From positions 1 to 64,000 of the forward strand of contig FIZJ01000022.1 of NCBI GenBank assembly GCA_900019385.1: a stretch of 64,000 bases of DNA, read 5' to 3'. Positions 43,163-50,633 of this stretch are shown here, piece after piece (position 1 is the first letter of the stretch; every line of letters begins with the position of its first letter). Under the pieces are notes generated by a model. That model was not told where the DNA came from. It did no database searches and worked only from the letters and a program-made list of their open reading frames with translations. The stretch comes from an uncultured Clostridia bacterium. Lineage in GTDB: Bacteria > Bacillota > Limnochordia > Darwinibacteriales > DTU012. The translations under genes and the position numbers were made by a program.

Positions 43163-43732
43163 TTGGAAAGCGCGTTAATTGTGACCAGCTCCGAAAAGGG
43201 CACAGCGTTCTTTACAGAGATGCTGTCAATGGCGTCCATCGCTGAAATCGCCACCCTGCGCACTTGCGCCGAGGCCCGCAGGCTTTTGATGGAACGGGAT
43301 TTTGATCTGATCATCATCAATTCTCCTTTGCGGGATGAATCGGGAGAAAGCCTTGCCCGGCATGCCGCAGCAAAAGGGATCAGCCAGGTGATACTGGTTG
43401 TCAAAAGCGAGTACTTCGAAGCGGTGTCGGCCCAGACTGAGGAGTATGGTGTGCTCACGGTCGCCAAGCCGATCAACCGGTCCATCTTTTGGTCCGCGTT
43501 GAAACTGGCCAAAGCCGCCAATGTCAAGCTGAAGCAGATGCGGGCAGAGAATACGAAGCTTGAGCAAAAGCTGGAGGACATTCGCGTCATCGACCGGGCT
43601 AAATGCATTCTCATCTCATACCTCGGCATGACTGAAAAAGAGGCCCACCGCTATATCGAGAAGCGGGCCATGGACATGCGAGTCACCAGAAAAGCAGTGG
43701 CGGAAAGTATCCTGAGGACTTATGAGAACTGA
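43163..43732 (+). CDS. ANTAR-domain response regulator (antiterminator)
   Basis: RNA-binding antitermination regulator. An N-terminal receiver-like domain (residues about 1-120) lacks the usual Asp-Asp pair at its start (ALIVTSSEKGTAFF), so phosphorylation may be weak or absent. A coiled coil (KLKQMRAENTKLEQKLEDI) leads into the C-terminal ANTAR three-helix domain (VIDRAKCILISYLGMTEKEA...RVTRKAVAESIL). Such proteins bind leader RNAs and prevent termination. The gene is directly behind glnA, so hairpin leaders upstream of glnN and the glutamate synthase operon are candidate targets. The TTG start at 43163 is weakly supported. Confidence 0.85.
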   Translation: MESALIVTSSEKGTAFFTEMLSMASIAEIATLRTCAEARRLLMERDFDLIIINSPLRDESGESLARHAAAKGISQVILVVKSEYFEAVSAQTEEYGVLTVAKPINRSIFWSALKLAKAANVKLKQMRAENTKLEQKLEDIRVIDRAKCILISYLGMTEKEAHRYIEKRAMDMRVTRKAVAESILRTYEN

Positions 43733-43757
43733 ATCCAAGCGTTGGGGGTGGATCCCG

Positions 43758-44636
43758 ATGAAACTAGAGTTTACCAAAATGCACGGCTGCGGCAATGACT
43801 ATATCTTTTTCAACTGCTTTGAAACGGAACTTGCGTCTCCGGAAAAACTGGCTGTAGCCCTTTCGGATCGGCACTACGGGATCGGCGGCGACGGCATTGT
43901 GTTGATCCTGCCTTCAGAGGCTGCCGACGCCAAGATGCGAATGTTCAACGCCGACGGCAGCGAGGGCAAGATGTGCGGCAACGCTATCCGCTGCGTCGCG
44001 AAATACCTGTATGACAACGGTATCGTTCCCAAAGGTGAAATGACGATTGAAACCCTTTCGGGCATCAAAACTCTGCAAGTGCGTATGGAGGGCGGTGACA
44101 CAGGTGACCTTTACCACCTTACAAAGGTGCAGGTGGATATGGGAATACCTGAGCTTGAGCCCGGACGGATTCCGGTGAACCTTCCGGGAGATCGGGTCGT
44201 GCTGAGGCCAGTAGAAATAGGCGGCGCCGAATATGCCATTACCTGCGTCTCTATGGGCAATCCCCATTGCGTGGTTTTCTGCGACAATGTGGATGAGCTG
44301 GATTTATCCAAGATTGGCCCGCTCTTTGAAAACCACCCACTGTTTCCTGAACGTGTAAACACCGAATTTGTGGAAGTACTGGGAAAAACTCATATTAAAA
44401 TGCGAGTCTGGGAACGGGGAAGCGGCGAAACCCTGGCCTGCGGCACGGGAGCCTGCGCGTCTGTGGTGGCGCTAACCCTCTGCGGGCTGGCTGATAAAGA
44501 CACCGATGTGCAGGTATCCCTACCCGGCGGTGAGCTCATCATCCGCTGCACAGATCGTGGGGTGCTGATGACCGGCGAATGCCGCAAAGTCTTTGACGGC
44601 ACGATAGAAATCGACGAGGGGCGGGGTTTTGTATGA
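43758..44636 (+). CDS. dapF: Diaminopimelate epimerase
   Basis: Converts LL- to meso-diaminopimelate for lysine and peptidoglycan synthesis. The two catalytic cysteines are visible in [15 protein letters not shown] and [12 protein letters not shown]. The N-terminus [17 protein letters not shown] is typical of the family. Length 292 is normal. ATG 43758 follows GGGGGTGG. It overlaps dapL by four bases (ATGA), so both enzymes are made together. It appears to be read through from the nitrogen operon, 25 bases after the ANTAR gene. Confidence 0.95.
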   Translation: MKLEFTKMHGCGNDYIFFNCFETELASPEKLAVALSDRHYGIGGDGIVLILPSEAADAKMRMFNADGSEGKMCGNAIRCVAKYLYDNGIVPKGEMTIETLSGIKTLQVRMEGGDTGDLYHLTKVQVDMGIPELEPGRIPVNLPGDRVVLRPVEIGGAEYAITCVSMGNPHCVVFCDNVDELDLSKIGPLFENHPLFPERVNTEFVEVLGKTHIKMRVWERGSGETLACGTGACASVVALTLCGLADKDTDVQVSLPGGELIIRCTDRGVLMTGECRKVFDGTIEIDEGRGFV

Positions 44637-45817
44637 AAATTAACGATAATTACCTCAGGCTCAAGGAAAGCTATTTGTTTTCCATCATCGCCAGGAAGGT
44701 AACGGAATACAAAGGGGCGAATCCCGGCAAGGAGGTCGTCAGCCTGGGAATCGGCGATGTGACCCTGCCTCTGGCGCCGGTTGTGGTCGAGGCGATGCAA
44801 AACGCGGTGCTGGAAATGGGAAAGGCTGAAACCTTCAGGGGCTATGCGCCTGAACAAGGCTACAGCTTTCTCCGGAAAACGATCGCTGCCTACTATGCCG
44901 CCAAAGGCGTGGAGTTGTCTGAGGGCGAGGTGTTTGTCAGCGACGGTGCCAAAAGTGATCTCGGCAATATCTTGGATATCTTCAGCACAGAGAACACTGT
45001 GCTGATTCCGGATCCAGTCTATCCTGTCTATGTGGACACCAACATTATGGCCGGGCGCAATATCGTGTACCTCGACGGCAGCGAGGCAAACAACTTTTTG
45101 CCGCTGCCTGACTGGAACATCAAGGCCGACATCATCTACCTGTGCTCGCCGAACAACCCAACAGGCGCGGTATACAGCATGGAACAGCTGGCCGAGTGGG
45201 TGGCCTATGCCCGTGAGCACAACAGCGTGATCCTCTTTGACAGCGCCTACGAGGCTTTCATCCAGGACAAAGCCTTGCCTACCAGCATCTATCAAATCGA
45301 CGGAGCCCGTGAATGCGCCATTGAGTTCTGCTCACTGTCGAAAACAGCGGGCTTCACCGGCATACGCTGCGGTTATACGGTGGTCCCTATGGATTTGGTC
45401 CGGGGGGGCACTCCTCTTAACAAGCTGTGGCTGAGGCGACAGACAACGAAGTTCAATGGTGTGGCATATATAGTGCAGCGGGGAGCGGAAGCCGTGTTCA
45501 CACCGGAGGGGCTGCGGCAGACGAAGGCCAGCGTCGAGTATTACATGGAAAACGCCCGTATGATCGCGGAAACCTTGACTGACCTTGGAATCTGGTTTAC
45601 CGGCGGCAAAAACTCGCCGTATATTTGGCTGAAATGCCCGGGAGGCTTGTCGTCTTGGGAGTTTTTCGACATGCTTCTGGAGAAATGCGGCATCGTCGGC
45701 ACTCCCGGGGCTGGGTTTGGCAGAAACGGCGAAGGTTTTTTCCGCCTGACAGCATTCGGAAGCCGCGAAAACGTTATCCGTGCCATGGAGCGGCTTGAGA
45801 GCGGGCAGCCGTGGTAA
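44633..45817 (+). CDS. dapL: LL-diaminopimelate aminotransferase
   Basis: PLP-dependent class I/II aminotransferase that makes LL-diaminopimelate directly from tetrahydrodipicolinate and glutamate, bypassing the succinylase and acetylase routes. Hallmarks are [52 protein letters not shown] and [15 protein letters not shown], which holds the PLP lysine. Length 394 is close to the usual 400-410. It is coupled to dapF by the ATGA overlap and is the last gene before the SAM riboswitch unit. Confidence 0.94.
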   Translation: MKINDNYLRLKESYLFSIIARKVTEYKGANPGKEVVSLGIGDVTLPLAPVVVEAMQNAVLEMGKAETFRGYAPEQGYSFLRKTIAAYYAAKGVELSEGEVFVSDGAKSDLGNILDIFSTENTVLIPDPVYPVYVDTNIMAGRNIVYLDGSEANNFLPLPDWNIKADIIYLCSPNNPTGAVYSMEQLAEWVAYAREHNSVILFDSAYEAFIQDKALPTSIYQIDGARECAIEFCSLSKTAGFTGIRCGYTVVPMDLVRGGTPLNKLWLRRQTTKFNGVAYIVQRGAEAVFTPEGLRQTKASVEYYMENARMIAETLTDLGIWFTGGKNSPYIWLKCPGGLSSWEFFDMLLEKCGIVGTPGAGFGRNGEGFFRLTAFGSRENVIRAMERLESGQPW

Positions 45818-45829
45818 CCGAAACGACTG

Positions 45830-45858
45830 TTGACGAACTGCCAATAACTGGATATATT
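45830..45858 (+). promoter_or_regulatory. Promoter of the SAM riboswitch unit
   Basis: TTGACG (45830-45835), a 17-base spacer and TATATT (45853-45858), starting 12 bases after the dapL stop. Confidence 0.7.
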
Positions 45859-45883
45859 GTATGTGCCATTCCCTAACTGAATA

Positions 45884-45994
45884 TGTCTTATCAAGAGCGG
45901 GGGAGGGACGGGCCCTATGAACCCCGGCAACCAGCAGTGCTGCAAGGTGCCAATTCCCGCAGGGAACCGAAGTGATGCCCTGAGAGATAAGAGC
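45884..45994 (+). ncRNA. SAM-I (S-box) riboswitch
   Basis: P1 pairs TCTTATC (45886-45892) with GATAAGA (45986-45992). The conserved core is present in order: AAGAG, GGGGAGGGAC, GGCCC-TATGA-A-CCC, CGGCAACC, AAGGTGCCAATTCC and the closing GAGAGATAAGA. This is the classical SAM-I consensus, which shuts off the downstream gene when S-adenosylmethionine is abundant. A terminator follows at 46001. Confidence 0.95.
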
Positions 45995-46000
45995 GAATTT

Positions 46001-46031
46001 GCCTTCCTGGTATCCCTGGGAAGGCTTTTTT
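46001..46031 (+). terminator. Expression-platform terminator of the SAM-I riboswitch
   Basis: GCCTTCC pairs with GGAAGGC and is followed by six T, 20 bases before the start codon of the 85-residue ORF. Confidence 0.88.
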
Positions 46032-46050
46032 ACAAGGAGGGAAAAGCAAA

Positions 46051-46308
46051 ATGGATTTCTTGGACAAAGCAACAACCCAGTTTGTCCGGGACAGGATCAA
46101 AGAAGCGGCGTGGGCAAACAGTGCCTACATCTCTGGCCTGTGCCAGATGGAAAGCATCATCAGGCGGCACGGGCTCCGCAGTGTTATGGAAGCGATGCTG
46201 TTGGCGAGCTTGCGCTCCAGGTATCCGGTGGAATTTCGGTGTATTATGGACCAGACAGCAGTGGATGGGGGCCCGTTTCAATCACCGATGATCGGTGAGA
46301 GCAGATAG
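46051..46308 (+). CDS. SAM-riboswitch-controlled 85-residue protein, family not recognised
   Basis: ATG 46051 follows AAGGAGGG at ideal spacing and stands just after the riboswitch terminator. It is the only plus-strand gene that the riboswitch can control, because the next gene is on the opposite strand. The product is predicted helical, with segments DKATTQFVRDRIKEAAWANS, GLCQMESIIRRHGL and SVMEAMLLASLRSRY. It has no signal peptide or membrane segment and contains two cysteines. The stop overlaps the convergent M42 peptidase gene by 31 bases, so the C-terminus might be a truncation. A methionine/SAM-related role follows from the regulation only. Confidence 0.7.
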   Translation: MDFLDKATTQFVRDRIKEAAWANSAYISGLCQMESIIRRHGLRSVMEAMLLASLRSRYPVEFRCIMDQTAVDGGPFQSPMIGESR

Positions 46309-47330
46309 TAATAGACAAGCTTGGCCGTATTGACAACCGCTTCCATGTGTGTCCGCTCAAAAGCATGCGACGCGTCGATCCCAGGCCCAACCAGGCCGTG
46401 GATTAAATCATGGCCTGCTCTTAGTGCGGCGCTGGCATCGGAACCGTAATGGGGGTAGATATCCACTTTGTAGTTAAGCCCATGCTGTTCCGCCAGATCC
46501 ACCAGGCGCTGCCGAAGCTGGTGGTTGTAGGGGCCTGTTGAATCCATGGCACAGATGCAGACCGAATACTCGTCAGAAGTCTGGCCGTCACCGACGGCGC
46601 CCATGTCCACCGCCAGGTACTCCACCGCCTCGGCAGGGATGTTGGAGTTTCCGCCAAACCCTACTTCTTCATGAGTGGAAAACAGAATATGAGTAGTATA
46701 AGGCAGGATCACATTGTTTTCCTTGATTGCCTTGATCAAATACAGCAAAATCCCGGCGCTTGCCTTATCGTCAAGATGCCGTGACTTGATGAAGCCGCTG
46801 GGAGTCAGCACAACTCTCGGGTCGAAGGCAACAAAGTCCCCAACACCGATCCCCAGCTTTTTCACATCATCAGCTGAAGACACTTTTTCATCGAGGCGGA
46901 CTTCCATGGTGTCGCTGCTCCGTTCCAGGGTGCCGGCGTCTTTATAGACATGCACCGAGGTCTTGTGCATCAGAATGGTCCCGGTATAGACCCCTTTTGA
47001 GGCAAAGATCTGGCAGTACTCCCCTTCAATGTGATTCCAGCGGCTGCCGCCGATCAAAGACAGTTTCAGCCTGCCGTCGGGTTTGATTTCCTTGACCATA
47101 GCGCCCAAAGTGTCCAGATGCGCAGTGATGATCCGCCGCTTGGCTGTGTTCTGCCCCTGGAGGGTGGCCAGCAGCCCGCCTTTGCGGTTGCGCTGATTTG
47201 GGATGCCCAAGCTGTTTAGATAGGCTTCAAGCTTCCCTATGACTTGATCGGTGAATCCGGCCGGGCTCGGCACCGCGACCAACTCGCGGACGATTTCCAT
47301 GACTGCTGTCCCGTCAAAATCGATTTGCAT
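46278..47330 (-). CDS. M42 family metallopeptidase
   Basis: Dinuclear-metal aminopeptidase/endoglucanase-type peptidase that forms large TET-like oligomers in known relatives. Metal and catalytic motifs are visible: ITAHLDTLGAMV (His-x-Asp), SRHLDDKASAGIL (bridging Asp), FSTHEEVGFGG (catalytic and metal Glu), LAVDMGA (Asp) and ASHAFERTH (C-terminal His). Length 350 is normal. ATG 47330 is preceded by AAGGGGG; ATG 47357 is possible but has no ribosome site. A cytosolic role in peptide turnover is likely. Confidence 0.9.
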   Translation of the reverse strand: MQIDFDGTAVMEIVRELVAVPSPAGFTDQVIGKLEAYLNSLGIPNQRNRKGGLLATLQGQNTAKRRIITAHLDTLGAMVKEIKPDGRLKLSLIGGSRWNHIEGEYCQIFASKGVYTGTILMHKTSVHVYKDAGTLERSSDTMEVRLDEKVSSADDVKKLGIGVGDFVAFDPRVVLTPSGFIKSRHLDDKASAGILLYLIKAIKENNVILPYTTHILFSTHEEVGFGGNSNIPAEAVEYLAVDMGAVGDGQTSDEYSVCICAMDSTGPYNHQLRQRLVDLAEQHGLNYKVDIYPHYGSDASAALRAGHDLIHGLVGPGIDASHAFERTHMEAVVNTAKLVYYYLLSPIIGD

Positions 47331-47453
47331 GCGATCATACCCCCTTCCCATATTCATTGTTTGTCAAATGGAAAATTCCTGCAGGAGCAGGATTATTCCG
47401 GTTCACTCCCTAACAATAGAATAGGCCAATGAGTTGGATAGGAGAATGGAGCA

Positions 47454-48137
47454 GTGCCCATGCACAGGTATGAGACACACACCCATACAGCCGAAGTAAG
47501 CAGATGTTCGCTGATCAGTGCGGCCGAGCTCGTCCGCGTTTACAAACAGTTGGGGTTCAGCGGTGTCTGGATCACCGACCACTTTCTGAACGGGAACACG
47601 ACTGTGCCGGCCCATCTGCCGTGGGAAGACCGGGTACGGGAATTCTGCCGTGGATATTACAACGCATACCGTGAAGGGCGGCGGATCGGCATTGATGTCT
47701 TTTTTGGCTGGGAGTATTCGTACCGGGGAACGGACCTTTTGACGTACGGCCTTGATCCTCAATGGCTCATGGCTCATCCAGAAGTGATGAAGCTGCATAT
47801 AAATGAATACTGTGATTTGGTTCACGCGCACGGAGGCTTTATCGCCCATGCCCATCCTTTCCGGGAAGCGAACTATATCGATCTGATCCGGCTTTTGCCG
47901 CGGAAAGTGGACGCGGTCGAGGTGGTCAACACCTGCCGGACCGAATTCGAGAATAAAATGGCCCGACAGTATGCCGACAACTACGGGTTGTTGAAGATTG
48001 CCGGCTCCGACAATCACGCAGGGCTGATGCCGAGGTACGACGGTGTCGAGACAGTCCACAAAGTGAGCAGCGGCCGGGAGTTGTTCAATGCCGTGAAAGA
48101 AGGTAAAGCCAGGCTGTTTACAGTCAGCATAGCTTAG
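47454..48137 (+). CDS. PHP domain metal-dependent phosphoesterase
   Basis: Member of the polymerase-and-histidinol-phosphatase superfamily. Metal motifs are YETHTHTAEVSRCS (HxH), WITDHFLNG (second His), FIAHAHPF (HxH) and IAGSDNHAG (DxH). Length 227 fits stand-alone PHP proteins. Substrate unknown; relatives hydrolyse nucleotide or sugar phosphates. The start is GTG 47454 after GGAG. The next small gene starts 12 bases after the stop. Confidence 0.85.
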   Translation: MPMHRYETHTHTAEVSRCSLISAAELVRVYKQLGFSGVWITDHFLNGNTTVPAHLPWEDRVREFCRGYYNAYREGRRIGIDVFFGWEYSYRGTDLLTYGLDPQWLMAHPEVMKLHINEYCDLVHAHGGFIAHAHPFREANYIDLIRLLPRKVDAVEVVNTCRTEFENKMARQYADNYGLLKIAGSDNHAGLMPRYDGVETVHKVSSGRELFNAVKEGKARLFTVSIA

Positions 48138-48149
48138 GGAGTGATCTTG

Positions 48150-48575
48150 ATGGAGTGGCAAAAAGAAATAGAGGAAGCAAGAACGGTTGCTTTGCGGGTT
48201 TTGGATTCTTTGGAGAAGATCGAAAAAAAACTTCACAGTGCCAGAAGATGGGGCATTTTCGATTTGCTGGGCGGAGATTTCTTTAGCAGCTTGATCAAGC
48301 ACAGCAAAATGGACGACGCCCAAAGAATGCTCAGACAGGTGCAAAGTGATCTTGTGCTTTTGCAAAAAGAGCTTAAAGACATAGACATCCAGTTTACCGA
48401 AGACATCAGTGCGTCGGGGTTTGAAAAATTCATGGACATCGTCTTCGACAACATTGTGTCTGACTGGCTGACCCAAAGCCGGATCAACAAAAGCCTGCAG
48501 GAAGTGGCGCGTGTAAAAGCTGCCTTGAACGACGTGCTGATTACCTTGAACCGTTTGGAACAGGGCAGAGAATGA
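48150..48575 (+). CDS. Conserved small helical protein of unknown function
   Basis: A 141-residue protein with two coiled-coil stretches (about 1-30 and 55-75) around RRWGIFDLLGGDFFSSLIKH. That WG..D.LGG....S..KH segment recurs in uncharacterised Bacillota proteins I have seen, but no function is known. ATG 48150 follows GGGAGTGA. It is probably co-transcribed with the PHP gene upstream. Confidence 0.6.
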   Translation: MEWQKEIEEARTVALRVLDSLEKIEKKLHSARRWGIFDLLGGDFFSSLIKHSKMDDAQRMLRQVQSDLVLLQKELKDIDIQFTEDISASGFEKFMDIVFDNIVSDWLTQSRINKSLQEVARVKAALNDVLITLNRLEQGRE

Positions 48576-48678
48576 CACGGCCGCTTTGTCAGCATGGAAG
48601 GGGGGCTCGTTCTCGGAAACACGATAGCAAGCAGCTCTTTATCACACAATCATGCAAAGCAAGAGAGGTGTACAGCAG

Positions 48679-49533
48679 ATGATTAAGATTACATCGGACA
48701 GCACCTGCGATCTTTCGCAGGAGCTGATACAGAGCCTGGACATTACCTTGTTACCCCTGCACATTGTGGTTGAGAACGATGATTATCGTGACGGCGTCAA
48801 TATAACACCGCTGGACATAGTCAATTTTGTGGAAAAGGAGAAGAAACGCTGTCAGACAGCGGCCGTCAACACCTTCGAGTACCAGGAGTTTTTCGCGCCT
48901 TTGGCCAAAGAGCATGAAGCCGTGATTCATTTCAACATCGGAGCGCATTTTTCTTCATGCCATCAGAATGCCAAACTGGCTGCAGAAGAGTTCGACAATG
49001 TCTACGTAATTGATTCCCAAAACCTCTCCACCGGCCAGGGCAGCCTTGTTTACGAAGCGGCCTTGATGGCCAAGGAGGGGCGCCCGGCACAAGAAATCCT
49101 AGAGAAAATCGAAGCAATGGTGCCCTGCATAGACACCAGTTTTGTCATCGACAAACTTGATTATCTTCACAAAGGTGGGCGCTGCTCTGGCCTGGAGGCT
49201 TTCGGCGCCCGGCTGCTGCAGATTAAACCGTGTATTGAGGTGCTGGACGGCAAAATGATCGTGGGCAAGAAATACCGGGGCAGTATTGAACGCAGCCTGG
49301 AGCAGTATGTGCACGACCGGCTCGCTGGCCGGACCGACATTGATTACAGCAGACTCTTCATCACCCACTGTATGTGTTCTGATCAAGTGATCCAGAAAGT
49401 CAAGGAAGCAATCACAACCTATGCCCAATTCGAAGAGGTGATCGTCACCACTGCCGGATGCACCGTCACCACGCACTGTGGGCCTAATACTTTGGGCATT
49501 ATTTATAGACGTGTCGGCAAAAAGCAGCTCTAA
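48679..49533 (+). CDS. DegV family fatty-acid-binding protein
   Basis: DegV/FakB-type protein that presents a bound fatty acid to the FakA kinase. Family blocks are IKITSDSTCDLSQEL, a TAAVNTFEYQEFFAPL segment in the place of the usual TSQPS motif, and LDYLHKGGRCSG followed by LLQIKPCIEVLDGKM. Length 284 is typical. ATG 48679 follows AGAGAGGTG. FakA is not in this window. Ligand specificity is not known. Confidence 0.88.
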   Translation: MIKITSDSTCDLSQELIQSLDITLLPLHIVVENDDYRDGVNITPLDIVNFVEKEKKRCQTAAVNTFEYQEFFAPLAKEHEAVIHFNIGAHFSSCHQNAKLAAEEFDNVYVIDSQNLSTGQGSLVYEAALMAKEGRPAQEILEKIEAMVPCIDTSFVIDKLDYLHKGGRCSGLEAFGARLLQIKPCIEVLDGKMIVGKKYRGSIERSLEQYVHDRLAGRTDIDYSRLFITHCMCSDQVIQKVKEAITTYAQFEEVIVTTAGCTVTTHCGPNTLGIIYRRVGKKQL

Positions 49534-49577
49534 GCCTGCGCCATAGGACAATGGGAGCAGAAAGGATGTGAGGCCCA

Positions 49578-50399
49578 TTGACTCCAATCAACATCCTTGC
49601 AACTATCGATGCGAATTACCTTGTGCCTTTGAAAGTAATGCTGAAATCGATGTTCATTAATAATCCCGAGGAGCGTTTCCGAGTTTACCTGATGCATTCA
49701 CGGTTGGATCCCGGCCACGTCGAAGATATGTCCGGGTTCGCTGAACGGAACGGCCATTTGCTTGTTGAGGTGAAAATCGGCGATGACTGTTTCAGCGACG
49801 CTCCCGTAGTCAAGCATTACACCAAGGAGATGTACTACCGGCTGCTGGCTTTCCGTCATTTGCCACAAGACCTGGACCGCATTCTGTACCTAGATCCGGA
49901 CATTCTGGTGATCAACCCCATCCGCGGCCTATATGAGACTGATCTGTCCGGCTGGCTGTTCGCGGCGGCCTATCACGACATCATCTTCGCCAGGGAAATC
50001 AACCGGCTGCGGTTTCGGGAGTATAATATCAAAGCATATTACAATTCAGGCGTCTTGCTGATGAACCTCGAGCTGATAAGGACAAGGGTGGACGAGGAAG
50101 AGATCTATGGGTTTGTCCGCAGGCACAAAAACACCCTGATTCTCCCTGACCAGGACATCCTAAATTCGCTGTATTCCCAGGAAATCAGAAAGCTGGATGA
50201 GTTCATTTACAACTATGACGTGCGGTATTATCGGTACCGCCCGATCATTTCCAAGCGCCGGGTCACGATGGACAGCATCATCAATGATACCGTGATCCTG
50301 CATTTTTGCGGCAAGCGCAAACCGTGGCACACCAACTACAACGGAGCGTTTCATTCACTCTACAAACACTACCAGAAACTTGCCCTTGCCGACCGATAA
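49578..50399 (+). CDS. Glycosyltransferase family 8 protein
   Basis: Retaining GT-A glycosyltransferase that uses UDP-glucose or UDP-galactose. The N-terminal INILATIDANYLVPLKVML and the metal-binding DxD motif in RILYLDPDILVINP are seen, with AYYNSGVLLMNL, LPDQDILNSL and HFCGKRKPW as later family motifs. Length 273 is standard. The TTG start at 49578 follows GGATGTGAGG. It is likely cytosolic, for surface polysaccharide or storage glycan synthesis. A terminator follows, shared with the feo operon on the other strand. Confidence 0.88.
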   Translation: MTPINILATIDANYLVPLKVMLKSMFINNPEERFRVYLMHSRLDPGHVEDMSGFAERNGHLLVEVKIGDDCFSDAPVVKHYTKEMYYRLLAFRHLPQDLDRILYLDPDILVINPIRGLYETDLSGWLFAAAYHDIIFAREINRLRFREYNIKAYYNSGVLLMNLELIRTRVDEEEIYGFVRRHKNTLILPDQDILNSLYSQEIRKLDEFIYNYDVRYYRYRPIISKRRVTMDSIINDTVILHFCGKRKPWHTNYNGAFHSLYKHYQKLALADR

Positions 50400-50407
50400 A
50401 AAGCGTC

Positions 50408-50445
50408 AAAAGGCCCCGCTGGGTTTACCCTACGGGGCTTTTTGT
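50408..50445. terminator. Bidirectional terminator between GT8 and feo operon
   Basis: GCCCCG pairs with CGGGGC, flanked by an A run and a T run, with an inner TGGG/CCC extension. Confidence 0.8.
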
Positions 50446-50455
50446 TTTGGCCGAT

Positions 50456-50629
50456 TCAGCCAGCCTGGCCTGTTTCATGGCCTGGACATTCGTTGTTGGC
50501 GGCAAATTCGCAGGCGCCGCATCCCGGGCAGCGGTTGTGTTTCATATTCCGATATGACCTGAAGCCGGCCCATGAGATGACAGCGAGCAGCACTGCGCCG
50601 ACAATGATGTTGCCGATCGTGGAACTCAT
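50456..50629 (-). CDS. FeoB-associated Cys-rich membrane protein (57 residues)
   Basis: Tiny membrane protein with one helix (NIIVGAVLLAVISWAGF) and a cysteine cluster HNRCPGCGACEF...NECPG, matching the FeoB_associated family found beside feoB in Bacillota. The start ATG lies four bases after the feoB stop, and its ribosome site AAGGAG overlaps the end of feoB, so the two are translationally coupled. It probably assists ferrous iron uptake, perhaps through iron or FeS binding by the cysteines. Confidence 0.88.
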   Translation of the reverse strand: MSSTIGNIIVGAVLLAVISWAGFRSYRNMKHNRCPGCGACEFAANNECPGHETGQAG

Positions 50630-50633
50630 TTGA

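Noticed and set aside
47403-48578. 391-codon open frame antisense to the PHP and small helical genes
   Set aside because: It is opposite two genes with clear families or ribosome sites, has no recognisable domain, and long antisense frames are common in this base composition.
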